64,000 nucleotides of DNA from Flavobacterium sp. LC2016-12. GTDB taxonomy: Bacteria > Bacteroidota > Bacteroidia > Flavobacteriales > Flavobacteriaceae. The position numbers were made by a program, and so were the translations under genes. Location: the NCBI RefSeq assembly GCF_015351595.1, contig NZ_JADKPT010000001.1, forward strand, positions 806,001 through 870,000, read 5' to 3'. The notes beneath the pieces were generated by a model that did no database searches, was not told where the DNA came from, and saw only the letters and a program-made list of their open reading frames with translations. This document shows positions 50,958-61,215 of this stretch, piece by piece. Numbering within the stretch: the stretch's first letter is position 1; each line of letters opens with the position of its first letter.

Positions 50958-53900
50958 GTTTTTTATCTAAAATATCCTGAATTAGTCGTGCCAATACTCT
51001 ATCATTTGGTGGTGCTACAATTTCTAAATGATTACCGGAGATATTATGAATTGTCACGCCCTTTAATGCCGCTTTTTTCCATCCTAAATGTGTAGGGTCT
51101 AATTTATAGTTAATATCATCTTTTGATCGAAATAAATCAACTTCAAAGTTTTGTGGTTTAAGGTGATAGCGATCAACAATTTTTTTAACTAAACTATCAG
51201 CTTCTATAAATTGTTTAAAGGCCAAAGCTTCTTGTTCACTCATCGTGTCGTTCTTACCAAAATGTCTTTTTAAGATATAATCTTTTTTTCCATTAAAGCG
51301 CATTTTAAAACCCTTCCAGCTCAATAACATTTCTTTTAGAAAGTCTAATCTTCTGTGCGTAATATCAAAGTATCTGACTAATTGTTTTCGTCTGTAACTT
51401 CCATAATAATAAGAAGAATCAACATAAGAGTCGAGTAGTGCCGTTAGGGTCACTGTTTTGCCTTGTTCTTTTAACTGACGCGTCATTTCGAAGGCAACAA
51501 TGCCACCAAAAGAAAAACCTGCTAAGGCGTATGGTCCCTTTGGGTTTACTTTTATGATGGCATTTATGTAATGTGTTGCCATAGCTTCAATTGATTCATA
51601 CCATCCATCAAAACCTTTCGGTTTTGTGCCCTGAATACCATAAATAGGTTGATCCTCATCAAAGTGTTTACTTAAATTGATAAAGTTTAAAACATTAAGT
51701 CCTGCTCCGTGTACGATAAAAAGTGGTACTTTGTTCCCATCAGGTTTTATTGGGACTAAGCATTCTGCATAAATTTCGGTTCCTGTGTTTAGTAGCTTAG
51801 CAAATTTTTCTACTGTTGAATATTTGAATAAAGCAGACAACGGAATTCGCTTGCCAGTGTGTCTCTCTATTTCAATCATAACTTTTACTCCCTTGATTGA
51901 ATGTCCTCCCATCTCGAAGAAATCGCTAAAAATATCGATGTTCTGTATGTTTAAGCTTTCTTTCCAAATAGCTGCAACTATATTTTCTTCCTCTGTTCGG
52001 GGAGCAGTATATTTAGCTTTTTTATTTACTTTATAATTGGATAATGCTTTACGGTCTATTTTGCCATTAAGCGTTGTTGGCATTTTATCTATTAAATTAA
52101 AATTATGTGGAATTAATTGTGACGGTAATTTTGATGCCAAAGCTTCGCGCCATATAGGTATCAGATTTTCGCTACTTTCTTCACTGGAATGAGGTACAAT
52201 ATGTGCTACAAGAAAATTTTCGTCAGCTAATACAACGGCATATTTTATACCATCAAGTAATAGTAGTGCTTGTTCTACTTCTCCTGGTTCGATACGATGT
52301 CCTCTAATTTTAACTTGTTGATCGAGACGCCCTAAGCATTCTATTTCGTTGTTTGGAAGTATTTTTCCTAAATCACCTGTACGATAAATTATATCGTTTT
52401 TGCCGGCAGAAAATTTATTTTTAATAAATTTTTCCGATGTAAGTTCTGGTCTTTTCCAGTAGCCTTTTGCAACACCGTCGCCACCTATTACAATTTCCCC
52501 AATCTTTCCTGGTGCGGCAAGTTGTCCTTGCTCGTCAATGATGTAAAATTGTGTATTTGCAATAGGTTTTCCAATTGTTATTGCTGTATCATCAGTACTT
52601 ATTTGTTTTACAGATGACCAAATGGTAGTTTCGGTTGGACCATAAACATTCCAAAGCGTATGGCATTTACTTACAAGCTCTTTGGCGAGATCTTCGGGCA
52701 TAGCTTCACCACCGCATAAAGCTTTAAGCGGTAAAGGTTCAGACCAACCAGAGTCTAAAAGCATTGACCATGTTGTGGGAGTCGCTTGCAGAAAATTGAT
52801 GTTTCCTTTTTTTATTAATTCAAGTAAAAGTCTTCCATCTCTAGCTGTTTCGTGGTCTGCTATTATTAATGTTGCGCCTTTAATAAGTGGCAAATACAAT
52901 TCTAATCCTGCAATATCAAAGGAGATAGTGGTGATAGATAATACCCTGTCATTTTCGTTAATACCAGGTTCTAAGGCCATACTCAAAAGAAAGTTAACCA
53001 AATTTTTATGTGTGATAGGAACTCCTTTTGGGTTGCCGGTTGATCCGGATGTATACAGTATATAAGCAACATTATTGGAACTTACGGTAAAAGCAAGCGG
53101 TAAAGAAGAATATTGGTTTAATAAATCAATAGCATCTTCTATAAAAATAGTATGCGACCAAGACGGTAAGGATGCAAATAAAGTTTTACTGGTTATTAAC
53201 ATCTTTGCATCAGAATCATTAAGCATAAACTCTAAACGTTCTTTTGGATATTCGGGATCCAATGGTATATAAGCCGCGCCGCATTGTAAAACGGCTAATA
53301 AAGTGTAAAGCAGTTCCGGGCTTCGTGAAAAAGAAACAGCAATAAAATCACCAGATTGTATTCCCTGCGCTTTTAAATAATGTGCTAACTGGTTCACTTT
53401 TTCATGTAACTCGGTGTAAGTAGTTTTTGAATCATGAAATTCTAAGGCTGTATTCTGAGGTGTAATTTCTGCTTGTTTTTTAAGTAACTCTGTCAAAGTT
53501 ACATTTGGATATGGCATTTCAGTACTATTCAGAATGTCGTAATCTGCTAAATAATTGCCTCCGAGTAAATCTGATAAAGGATTGTCTGAACCTGATATTA
53601 GTTTATGCATTATCTCTTCAAATGAAAGCATCATTTGAGTTATTTTTTCTGGTTTGAATAATGTAGTATTATAGGTCCATTGAAATATAGGTCCATTTTT
53701 AGATTTAAAAATATGAAGCTGAATTTCGAAGGTTCCATATTCTCTCGGATTCAGGTTTAAATCGTGAGCAAGACCCTTAAATGAAAATTCATTTTCGATA
53801 GTCCGACTCAAATCAACTGTTAGTATAACCGGAACTAACGGAATTCTTGAAGGGTCTCTGCGAATTGCAAAACTCTTAAGAAGATGACCAAAACTAACTT

Positions 53901-54957
53901 GTTGATGTTCATATGCATCAAACAACTGAGAATTTCTTTGCTTTAGATAGTCTAAAAAGCTAATGTCAGGATTAATTTTACTTCGTAACGGAAGTAAATT
54001 AACACAATCTCCAATCAGCTGTCGCATATCATACAATGTATTTCCTGAGGAAGGGAATCCTACTACCAAATCGTGCTGACCAGTAATTTTACATAAAAAG
54101 ACCTCAAAGGCTGCTAGCATTGTCGTCACCAAACTACAACCGGCATTTATTCCTATATTTTTTAGTGAGGTTATTATTTTATCATCTAAAGGAAAATCCA
54201 GGCGAGCACTATTATATGTTCGTAATAAAGGTCTTTCATAATCTAATGGTAGTTCAATTGTTGGAACCGATTCTTTATAGATATTTAGCCAAAAATCTTC
54301 TAAATTTTGATATTCAGTACTTTCCATAAAAGAATTTATTTTTTCGGCAAAATCACTGAATCGCTCTGGAGCTGGAAGTTCCGGTACTGTATTTTCAATA
54401 TACGCTGAATAAATTGTGCCGAGTTCTTCTAACATTATATCGATACTGAGTCCGTCACCTATAATATGGTGAATTGTAAGGGTGACTAAATATTCAAAAT
54501 CGTCGACATTAATTACGCTAACTCTGAACAGAGGACCATTGACAAGATCAAATACAGTATTAACTTCTTCCTTGATTGCACTATCTATATATTTTCCTTT
54601 TTCAATAGCGGTTAGGTTAGAAAAATTATTGTAAGATATTTTAATATCACCTCCGGTATAAATGCACATAAAGTGTCCGTCTGGACTGAAAGAAGCTCTA
54701 AGTCCTTCATGACGTTGTATTAAAGTTTTTAGTGCTTGCTCAAATGTATCTATAACTAAATTACCCTTAAATTGAATCGAAACTGATAAGTTATATGCTT
54801 TATTGGCATCACTACTTCCAAAAATACAATCTGACCATATTTCCTGTTGAGAATTTGTTGAATAGATTACTCTTTCAATCTCAGGTGAAAATGGAAAAAA
54901 TTGAATTTCATTTTTAGTTTGAATTTGGGGTTGAGGTTTGTTTTTCATTACTATCAT
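50944..54957 (-). CDS. Non-ribosomal peptide synthetase, C-A-PCP-TE module
   Basis: A 1337-residue synthetase. Order: condensation domain (about 20-460) with the active motif HHIIGDG near 163; adenylation domain (about 485-900) with YTSGSTGNPKG near 639, YGPTETTIW and NGKIDRKAL; carrier domain with Ser in FEMGGHSIKG near 1017; thioesterase (about 1060-1337) with GFSFGG near 1149 and VHGAGLNVLNF. Read by eye, the ten-residue specificity code is Asp-Ile-Leu-Gln-Leu-Gly-Val-Ile-Trp-Lys, which resembles glycine codes. It would take the chain from the upstream PKS, add one amino acid and release the product. The start is the ATG at 54957 (a second ATG lies three codons in). It is 60 bases after the PKS gene. 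Confidence 0.93.
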   Translation of the reverse strand: MIVMKNKPQPQIQTKNEIQFFPFSPEIERVIYSTNSQQEIWSDCIFGSSDANKAYNLSVSIQFKGNLVIDTFEQALKTLIQRHEGLRASFSPDGHFMCIYTGGDIKISYNNFSNLTAIEKGKYIDSAIKEEVNTVFDLVNGPLFRVSVINVDDFEYLVTLTIHHIIGDGLSIDIMLEELGTIYSAYIENTVPELPAPERFSDFAEKINSFMESTEYQNLEDFWLNIYKESVPTIELPLDYERPLLRTYNSARLDFPLDDKIITSLKNIGINAGCSLVTTMLAAFEVFLCKITGQHDLVVGFPSSGNTLYDMRQLIGDCVNLLPLRSKINPDISFLDYLKQRNSQLFDAYEHQQVSFGHLLKSFAIRRDPSRIPLVPVILTVDLSRTIENEFSFKGLAHDLNLNPREYGTFEIQLHIFKSKNGPIFQWTYNTTLFKPEKITQMMLSFEEIMHKLISGSDNPLSDLLGGNYLADYDILNSTEMPYPNVTLTELLKKQAEITPQNTALEFHDSKTTYTELHEKVNQLAHYLKAQGIQSGDFIAVSFSRSPELLYTLLAVLQCGAAYIPLDPEYPKERLEFMLNDSDAKMLITSKTLFASLPSWSHTIFIEDAIDLLNQYSSLPLAFTVSSNNVAYILYTSGSTGNPKGVPITHKNLVNFLLSMALEPGINENDRVLSITTISFDIAGLELYLPLIKGATLIIADHETARDGRLLLELIKKGNINFLQATPTTWSMLLDSGWSEPLPLKALCGGEAMPEDLAKELVSKCHTLWNVYGPTETTIWSSVKQISTDDTAITIGKPIANTQFYIIDEQGQLAAPGKIGEIVIGGDGVAKGYWKRPELTSEKFIKNKFSAGKNDIIYRTGDLGKILPNNEIECLGRLDQQVKIRGHRIEPGEVEQALLLLDGIKYAVVLADENFLVAHIVPHSSEESSENLIPIWREALASKLPSQLIPHNFNLIDKMPTTLNGKIDRKALSNYKVNKKAKYTAPRTEEENIVAAIWKESLNIQNIDIFSDFFEMGGHSIKGVKVMIEIERHTGKRIPLSALFKYSTVEKFAKLLNTGTEIYAECLVPIKPDGNKVPLFIVHGAGLNVLNFINLSKHFDEDQPIYGIQGTKPKGFDGWYESIEAMATHYINAIIKVNPKGPYALAGFSFGGIVAFEMTRQLKEQGKTVTLTALLDSYVDSSYYYGSYRRKQLVRYFDITHRRLDFLKEMLLSWKGFKMRFNGKKDYILKRHFGKNDTMSEQEALAFKQFIEADSLVKKIVDRYHLKPQNFEVDLFRSKDDINYKLDPTHLGWKKAALKGVTIHNISGNHLEIVAPPNDRVLARLIQDILDKKHENI

Positions 54958-55017
54958 AATTCTATTTTTAAATGAAATTGTACAGTTCGTAAAGTGACAA
55001 TTTAAAATAATTGATTA

Positions 55018-58000
55018 TTAATCATGGTTGCAAGATTCTAGTAGCTGTATTTTTATGAACTTCCCTTTTTTATTAGAATCTTCTATAAACCATGCTGGAT
55101 TCCCGTTTTCGTCACGCCCTAATTTTCCGCCCTTAACAGGTGGATCATTAGCCATTATGATATACTTTTTATCTGCGATTTTGTTCTCCAAAAATTGCTG
55201 ATCAGCAATCTTCAAAACATCAAAAGTTTTTTCTGGTTGTAGGGTTTCATTTGTTTCAATGACCTTGTCGGGTTTAAAAGTTTCAGCATCTAAAAGTTCT
55301 GTTTTCAGACTTCCAAGAGCAGATTTTCCATTTAAGGTGGTATTTCGATAATTTTGTAATTGGTCGATCTTTTGGCTCAAAAGCTGTATTTGCTGAACAA
55401 TTTGTTCTAATGAAATTTGATTTTCAATTGAAGATAATTGAGGTTTATTTATTAAAATATTAGATTCAATGATTTCATTAGGAGTGATTTCAATTTCTTT
55501 TTTAGATTCATTGAGATCCTCTTCAGGAAGGTTAAGGTCTATATAATCAGCTAAAAGAGATGGTGTTGAAAAAACTTCGTTAAGTTGTCTAAAAGTAATT
55601 GGTAAGTCAAACTCTTTTTTCAGTTTGCCTGACAATTGGGTAAGAGATAAGGAATCAAGTCCAAGTTCTAAGAAAGTATTTGATGCTGCATCAGATTCAT
55701 AACTTATTCCTGATGCGTTCCTAATAATTTCTGAAATCTTAAATTGTACTGAATCTTTTCTTGAATTGTTTGTTTTGGTAGCGCTATCGGTTTCTACTGA
55801 AGCTATAGGTGTATTTAAAACTGCCGGTATATCAGCAACGGCAGTTTTTTGAATTACTACTGTCTCAACTGTACTTAAAGGTTCAATCCAACAAGGTTTG
55901 CGATCAAAAACATAACTCGGTAATTTGATTTTTTGTCTCTGTTGTTGATCGTAAAAAGCATGCCAGTCAGGTTTTATACCTCTAATCCATAAGTCGCCTA
56001 AAGCGTTTAACAAAGTAGAATATTCGTTTTCTTGCTCATCCTTAGGAAAAGTTAGACTAGGAAAAGCTGGTATGACTTTACCAACAGCTTGTTGACGCGC
56101 TAAAGTAATTAGAGTTTGCCCAGGGCCAACTTCTAATAATATATAATCCTCTAAACCAAATGCAGTATCCATTGCATCTGCAAATCTTACCGTATTTTTT
56201 AAGTGGTTCACCCAATAGATTGCACTTGTGGCTTCTGTATCTGAAAGCCAGGTTCCCGTTACTGTCGAGATAATAGGTAAGCGAGGAATATTTAATTTTA
56301 TTTTTTCTACTTCATTTTTAAATGATTCTAAAATAGGATCCATCATAAAAGAGTGAAAGGCATGGCTGGTAAGGAGTATTTTGTTGGGAATATCTTGCGA
56401 ATCAAGTTTTTTATTAAAATCAGTAATATCTTCTTTTGTGCCCGAAACCACACAAAACTGATTTGAATTTATTGCCGCAAGTGAAAGTGTTTCAGGAAGC
56501 ACTTCATTTAATTGCTCAATAGGTACTCGTACAGCCAGCATAGATCCGCCAGGGAGTCCACTGATTAATTTTCCTCTAACCGCAACGATGTGTAAAGCGT
56601 CTTTTAAATTCATAATTCCTGCCAAATGTGCTGCGGCAAATTCACCAATACTATGGCCACAAAGAAAAGTTGGTTTTATTCCCCAACTCATCCATAATTG
56701 AGACAATGCATATTCGGTAACGAATAAAGCAGGTTGCGTTAAACGAGTATCTTTTAAAAGTTCTTCCGCTTCACCGGAGTTAATTTCAGGATAGATTATA
56801 TGACGTATATCTAAATTTAAATCTTCCATCAATAGTTCAGCGCATTTATCTATCGCATTGCGATATACTTCTTCGTTATCATAAAGCGTTTTACCCATTT
56901 GTAAAAATTGGGCTCCTTGTCCCGGGAATAAAAATCCCATTTCGCCAGGTGCACTTTTTAATAGTGCGGATTTAATGCTTTTTGTTTTGAGAGAAATTAA
57001 TTTTTCGGCTGCATCGCTTGCAGTATTGGCTATTAAAAAGCTTCTATGGTTAAAGTCATCGCGCGTTGCACTCAATGAATAAGCTATGTCTGCTAAATCA
57101 TTATCTTTTGATTTATCAATAAAGTTACCCAGCTCATTTTCATAGCTCAGCAGACTATTTTGGCTTTTAGCAGACCACATGAGTATTTGAAGTGGTCGCG
57201 TCGTTGAAGGTGGCAAAGGTTTCATCTCATATTCTTCGACAATAACATGTGCATTGGTACTTCCTATACCAAATGAGCTCACGCCAGCTCTTCTTTTACC
57301 ATCGGCATTCCAGTCAATCAATTTATTATTGATGTAAAAAGGGCTATTATCAAAATCTATATTTGGATTTGGTTTCGTGAAATTAACCATTGGAGGTATT
57401 TGCTTATGACGCATTGCTAATAATGTCTTTATTAGACCTGCAGCACCTGCAGCAGCAGTGGTATGACCCATATTACTTTTTATAGATCCCAAAGCACAAT
57501 AGCCATTTTTTTCTTGTTTACCATAAGCGATTTTAAGTCCTTCTATTTCTATTGGATCGCCAATAGGAGTTGCGGTGCCATGTGCTTCCATATAAGTAAT
57601 GGTTGATGGCGATATTTGAGCGTCATTGAATGCATTTATTATGGCTCCAGCCTGACCTTTTGGGCTTGGTGCCATAAAACTGCCTTTGTCTCCTCCGTCG
57701 TTATTTACACCAACGCCTTTAATTACTCCGTAAATAATATCTCCGTCTTTTTCAGCTTCTTCCAATCTTTTAAGTAAAACGACTCCTGCGCCATCACTAA
57801 AGACGGTACCTTTTCCAGAAGCCTCAAAAGATCTTGTAGAACCATCTGGACTTTTAATAAATCCATCATCATAAAGATGACCACTATTTATGGGTGAAGT
57901 TACGCTGGAACCGCCCGCGAGAGCAACGTCACACATTCCGGTTCTTATTGCTTTTACCGCTTCAGCAACTGCTAATAACGAAGTCGAGCAAGCGGAATGC

Positions 58001-60369
58001 ACACTAACAGAAGGACCTTTTAAATTTAAATGATATGAAGTTCTGGGGGCAATAAAATCTTTTCCATTTACAGTATAGATCTGAAGTTCGCCTATTGAAC
58101 TTTTTAGCTCTTTGTTTGAAAATATATTATTTTCGTAGTAAGTATTAATTTCACTGCCTGAGTATACTCCAATACTTCCTTTGTAATGTTTAGGAAGATG
58201 TCCGGATTGCTCTAATGCCTCAAATGAAATTTCTAGAAACACTCTTATTTGCGGATCCATAGCGGCCGCAAGTTGTGGGTTTAATCCAAAGAAATTGGCA
58301 TCAAATGTTTTGGCTGAAGACAAAATCCCTCGAGCACCTATATAAAGTGGGTCTTTACGAAGACTTTCAGGCAAACTAATGTCTAATTCATCTTTTGTAA
58401 AATAAGATATTGTCTCTTTTCCATTTTTTAAGTTCTCCCATAATTCCTCCATTGAGTCAGAACCAGGGAATCTTCCAGCCATACCAATTACCGCAATGTC
58501 TGCAGAAACAGTTTTGTTTTTGGTCTCTTTAAAGGCAAACAAATCTTCCTTATTTTTTTCTCCATTTTTATCCTCTCCTAAAATTGTACAAAGCTCTCTA
58601 ATTGTAGGGTAGATGTACATTTTTGAAACAGGTACTTCAATCGATAAACGTTGTCTCAATACCGAAGTAATTTTTTGTGCCAATACTGAACTACCTCCAA
58701 TATCAAAAAAATCATCATCTATACCTATACTTGGTATTTTTAATTCTTCGCTCCAGATCTTTGCAATATCTTTTTCTAATTGTGTATTAGGTTTTTTAAA
58801 TAGAGGAGCAGAGTCTGGTCTGGTATATTCAGGAATTGGTAAACTCTTTTTATCAATTTTCCCGTTTGGTGTTATTGGAAAATCCTCTACCCAAATATAT
58901 TTGTAGGGTAATAATATTTCTGGTAAAATTTTTGAAAGTGCCTCATGAATTATTTTTTCATCCTTTAGTTGTTCATTAGATTTAAAATAAGCTATAAGTT
59001 TATCTTCATTTCCATAATAATTGCTTACAATTACTGCAGACTGTTTTATTCCTGGAAAACTATTTAAGGCAGTTTCAATTTCACCTAATTCAATACGATG
59101 TCCTCTAATTTTTACTTGGTGATCTATGCGCCCCAAACATTGAAATTCTCCATTCGGTAATAATTTTCCCAAGTCACCGGTACGATAAAGAATAGCATTT
59201 GGTTCTGTTGAAAATGAATCTGGAATAAATTTTTCAGCTGTAAGTTCCGGACGTTTCCAATAACCTTGAGCAACACCATCTCCACCAATAACTATTTCTC
59301 CAATTGTTCCCGGGGCAACAGCTTGCCCATGCTCATCTAATAAGTAAATTTGTGTGTTTGCAATAGGTCCTCCAATTGTAATTAATTCATCTTTGGCGTT
59401 AATTTGCTTGATAGCTGACCATATTGTAGTTTCTGTCGGGCCGTACATATTCCAAAGAGAATCACATCTTGCAGTTAACTGATGCGCCAAATTTAAAGGC
59501 ATAGCTTCACCGCCACAAAGGGCTTTTAACCTCAACGGTGTTTCCCAGCCAGAATCAAGCAGTAATTGCCATGTAGTTGGTGTAGCCTGAAGTATTGTAA
59601 TTTCTTTTTTTTGCAAGAGCTGAAGTAAAAGCTGCCCATCATGGGTAGTTTGGTAATCAGCAAAAACTACTATAGCACCTTTAATTAAGGGTAGAAATAA
59701 TTCGAGACCTGCAATATCAAAAGAAATTGTCGTAATGGACAGTAATTTATCATCAGGATTTATGCCAGGCTCAATCGCCATGCTGAATAAGAAGTTTACT
59801 AAATTTTTATGAGTTACAGTAACTCCCTTGGGCTTTCCGGTAGATCCGGAGGTATACATCATATAGGCAACAGCCTCTTGAGCAACAGTAAGCAAAACAG
59901 GTGAAATAGGATAGTTGTCTAATACTGACAACGCGTTTTCGACCAATATTGTTTTGGAATAAATTGGCAATGAAGATACAAGTGATTTTGTAGTCAACAA
60001 AAAACTAGCCTCAGAATCTTCAAGCATAAATTCTAAACGTCCAATTGGAAATTTAGGATCTAATGGTAAATATGAGGCACCACATTGTAAAATGGCAAAG
60101 AGAGCGATAATTAATTTAGGACTTCGCTCCATGGAAACAGCAACTATTTGCCCAGGGGATAAGCCCTGAGACAGAAAATAATTAGCCATTTGGTTTGTCT
60201 TTTTTAATAATTCTCCATATGTAAGCTTTTCATCTTCAAATTCAAGAGCTATTAAATTAGGGAAAATGGCAGCTTGCTCTGCAAAAAGGTTATGTAACGC
60301 ACTTGTAGGATACGTCATTTTAGTCCAACTTATCTTGTTGTCTAAATTATTTTTGTTAAGTCTTTTCAT
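55018..60369 (-). CDS. Hybrid NRPS-PKS, A-PCP-KS-AT-ACP
   Basis: A 1783-residue loading-and-extension protein. Domains (ATG at 60369 as residue 1): adenylation (about 20-500; YTSGSTGKPKG near 176, YGPTETTIW); carrier with DIGGSSVLA (Ser near 560); ketosynthase (about 622-1045; Cys near 795 in ACSTS, EAHGTATPIGDP and KSNMGHTTAAAG); acyltransferase (about 1110-1410; GHSIGEF near 1238, HAFH as in malonyl-CoA-specific enzymes); carrier with LGLDSLSLTQL (Ser near 1571); a coiled segment (LEQIVQQIQLLSQKIDQLQ); and a C-terminal AWFIED tail that may dock onto the next protein. No ketoreductase, dehydratase or enoylreductase is present. The adenylation code looks like Asp-Ile-Leu-Gln-Leu-Gly-Met-Ile-Trp, again Gly-like. 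I start at 60369 because the ORF upstream of it begins with TTG and overlaps a -7-like TTATTTTG (minus strand, 60397-60404). Confidence 0.94.
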   Translation of the reverse strand: MKRLNKNNLDNKISWTKMTYPTSALHNLFAEQAAIFPNLIALEFEDEKLTYGELLKKTNQMANYFLSQGLSPGQIVAVSMERSPKLIIALFAILQCGASYLPLDPKFPIGRLEFMLEDSEASFLLTTKSLVSSLPIYSKTILVENALSVLDNYPISPVLLTVAQEAVAYMMYTSGSTGKPKGVTVTHKNLVNFLFSMAIEPGINPDDKLLSITTISFDIAGLELFLPLIKGAIVVFADYQTTHDGQLLLQLLQKKEITILQATPTTWQLLLDSGWETPLRLKALCGGEAMPLNLAHQLTARCDSLWNMYGPTETTIWSAIKQINAKDELITIGGPIANTQIYLLDEHGQAVAPGTIGEIVIGGDGVAQGYWKRPELTAEKFIPDSFSTEPNAILYRTGDLGKLLPNGEFQCLGRIDHQVKIRGHRIELGEIETALNSFPGIKQSAVIVSNYYGNEDKLIAYFKSNEQLKDEKIIHEALSKILPEILLPYKYIWVEDFPITPNGKIDKKSLPIPEYTRPDSAPLFKKPNTQLEKDIAKIWSEELKIPSIGIDDDFFDIGGSSVLAQKITSVLRQRLSIEVPVSKMYIYPTIRELCTILGEDKNGEKNKEDLFAFKETKNKTVSADIAVIGMAGRFPGSDSMEELWENLKNGKETISYFTKDELDISLPESLRKDPLYIGARGILSSAKTFDANFFGLNPQLAAAMDPQIRVFLEISFEALEQSGHLPKHYKGSIGVYSGSEINTYYENNIFSNKELKSSIGELQIYTVNGKDFIAPRTSYHLNLKGPSVSVHSACSTSLLAVAEAVKAIRTGMCDVALAGGSSVTSPINSGHLYDDGFIKSPDGSTRSFEASGKGTVFSDGAGVVLLKRLEEAEKDGDIIYGVIKGVGVNNDGGDKGSFMAPSPKGQAGAIINAFNDAQISPSTITYMEAHGTATPIGDPIEIEGLKIAYGKQEKNGYCALGSIKSNMGHTTAAAGAAGLIKTLLAMRHKQIPPMVNFTKPNPNIDFDNSPFYINNKLIDWNADGKRRAGVSSFGIGSTNAHVIVEEYEMKPLPPSTTRPLQILMWSAKSQNSLLSYENELGNFIDKSKDNDLADIAYSLSATRDDFNHRSFLIANTASDAAEKLISLKTKSIKSALLKSAPGEMGFLFPGQGAQFLQMGKTLYDNEEVYRNAIDKCAELLMEDLNLDIRHIIYPEINSGEAEELLKDTRLTQPALFVTEYALSQLWMSWGIKPTFLCGHSIGEFAAAHLAGIMNLKDALHIVAVRGKLISGLPGGSMLAVRVPIEQLNEVLPETLSLAAINSNQFCVVSGTKEDITDFNKKLDSQDIPNKILLTSHAFHSFMMDPILESFKNEVEKIKLNIPRLPIISTVTGTWLSDTEATSAIYWVNHLKNTVRFADAMDTAFGLEDYILLEVGPGQTLITLARQQAVGKVIPAFPSLTFPKDEQENEYSTLLNALGDLWIRGIKPDWHAFYDQQQRQKIKLPSYVFDRKPCWIEPLSTVETVVIQKTAVADIPAVLNTPIASVETDSATKTNNSRKDSVQFKISEIIRNASGISYESDAASNTFLELGLDSLSLTQLSGKLKKEFDLPITFRQLNEVFSTPSLLADYIDLNLPEEDLNESKKEIEITPNEIIESNILINKPQLSSIENQISLEQIVQQIQLLSQKIDQLQNYRNTTLNGKSALGSLKTELLDAETFKPDKVIETNETLQPEKTFDVLKIADQQFLENKIADKKYIIMANDPPVKGGKLGRDENGNPAWFIEDSNKKGKFIKIQLLESCNHD

Positions 60370-61215
60370 TTTAATGCTATTAAAATTAAAGTTGGGCAAA
60401 ATAATATGATGAGTTTAACCTCATGATATTTATAATTTATTACTTAGAACTGAGTATTTTTTTTACTAAATAGTTTGTTTATCTAAAAAATAGATGTGGG
60501 AGTTATAATTCTTTTTTGGCTAATAATTTTGATGTAAAATATTTTGTATGTATCTGTTAATTAGCTATTAATGTTTTTTTGAAATAAAGTTTTTTTTCGC
60601 TTATACTTGTATTCATATCATTGCTATTACCATCTATGAATAACATATTCTAAATTAGATTTGGGTAATTTTACTAAATCTGATAAGTTGTTTACGAAAC
60701 CAATTTTGTTGACCAATTTTCCTTTTTTGCAATTGCAAGATTTTTGTATGTAAATATCTTACCTATTTATCTTTCTGTTTTTTGTTTTAAAAGGCAATAA
60801 TTCCTCGTTGAGACCAATTTACCCTTGAACAGGACAGTATTTATTTTGACAGAAATAAAATGTTTAATTTTACTTTTTTATAAGTTGCTTTCGTTTAGTT
60901 ATTTACATGTTTTTTGGAAGGTAAATATCTAGTAATAGCTGTTCAGATTTTTAAAGAAATCAGATATGCTAATAAGTAAAAAAAGAAGCAACCAATATAT
61001 TTTCATGAAAACATAACAGTTGTCATATTAGGTGTGATCTGGTTCATTATTATTTTTTAGTAAAGAGAGAGGAACGCTATAAAGGATTTTTTCAATGTAG
61101 GTAAATAGTCATTAAAATACTACATTTAATGTCGTTTATCGGAATTAAAATCAGTTTTATCGGTTTTATTTTGTAAATAAATATTTTTGCAGTAAAATAA
61201 TAAGCCTATAAAACT
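60370..61215. other. Long intergenic region upstream of the PKS-NRPS operon
   Basis: About 850 AT-rich bases between divergent units. Near the PKS start a weak -7-like element (TTATTTTG on the minus strand, 60397-60404) is present. ACCAATTTT-type words occur at 60699-60707, 60712-60720 and 60813-60820. Near the rightward gene TATTTTTG at 61182-61189 is a possible -7 element. No gene or RNA structure is apparent in the rest. Confidence 0.5.
61182..61189 (+). promoter_or_regulatory. Possible -7 element of the rightward export operon
   Basis: TATTTTTG fits the -7 consensus, 27 bases before the GTG start at 61216. A -33 TTG at the standard distance is lacking. Confidence 0.42.

Noticed and set aside
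52682..53065. Forward ORFs opposite the NRPS and PKS genes (for example 52682-53065 and 58613-58906)
   Set aside because: They lie opposite conserved adenylation and carrier motifs and have no independent coding signs.
60370..60399. Ten-residue N-terminal extension of the PKS from a TTG codon
   Set aside because: It overlaps a -7-like element and is not part of the adenylation domain; the ATG at 60369 suits better.
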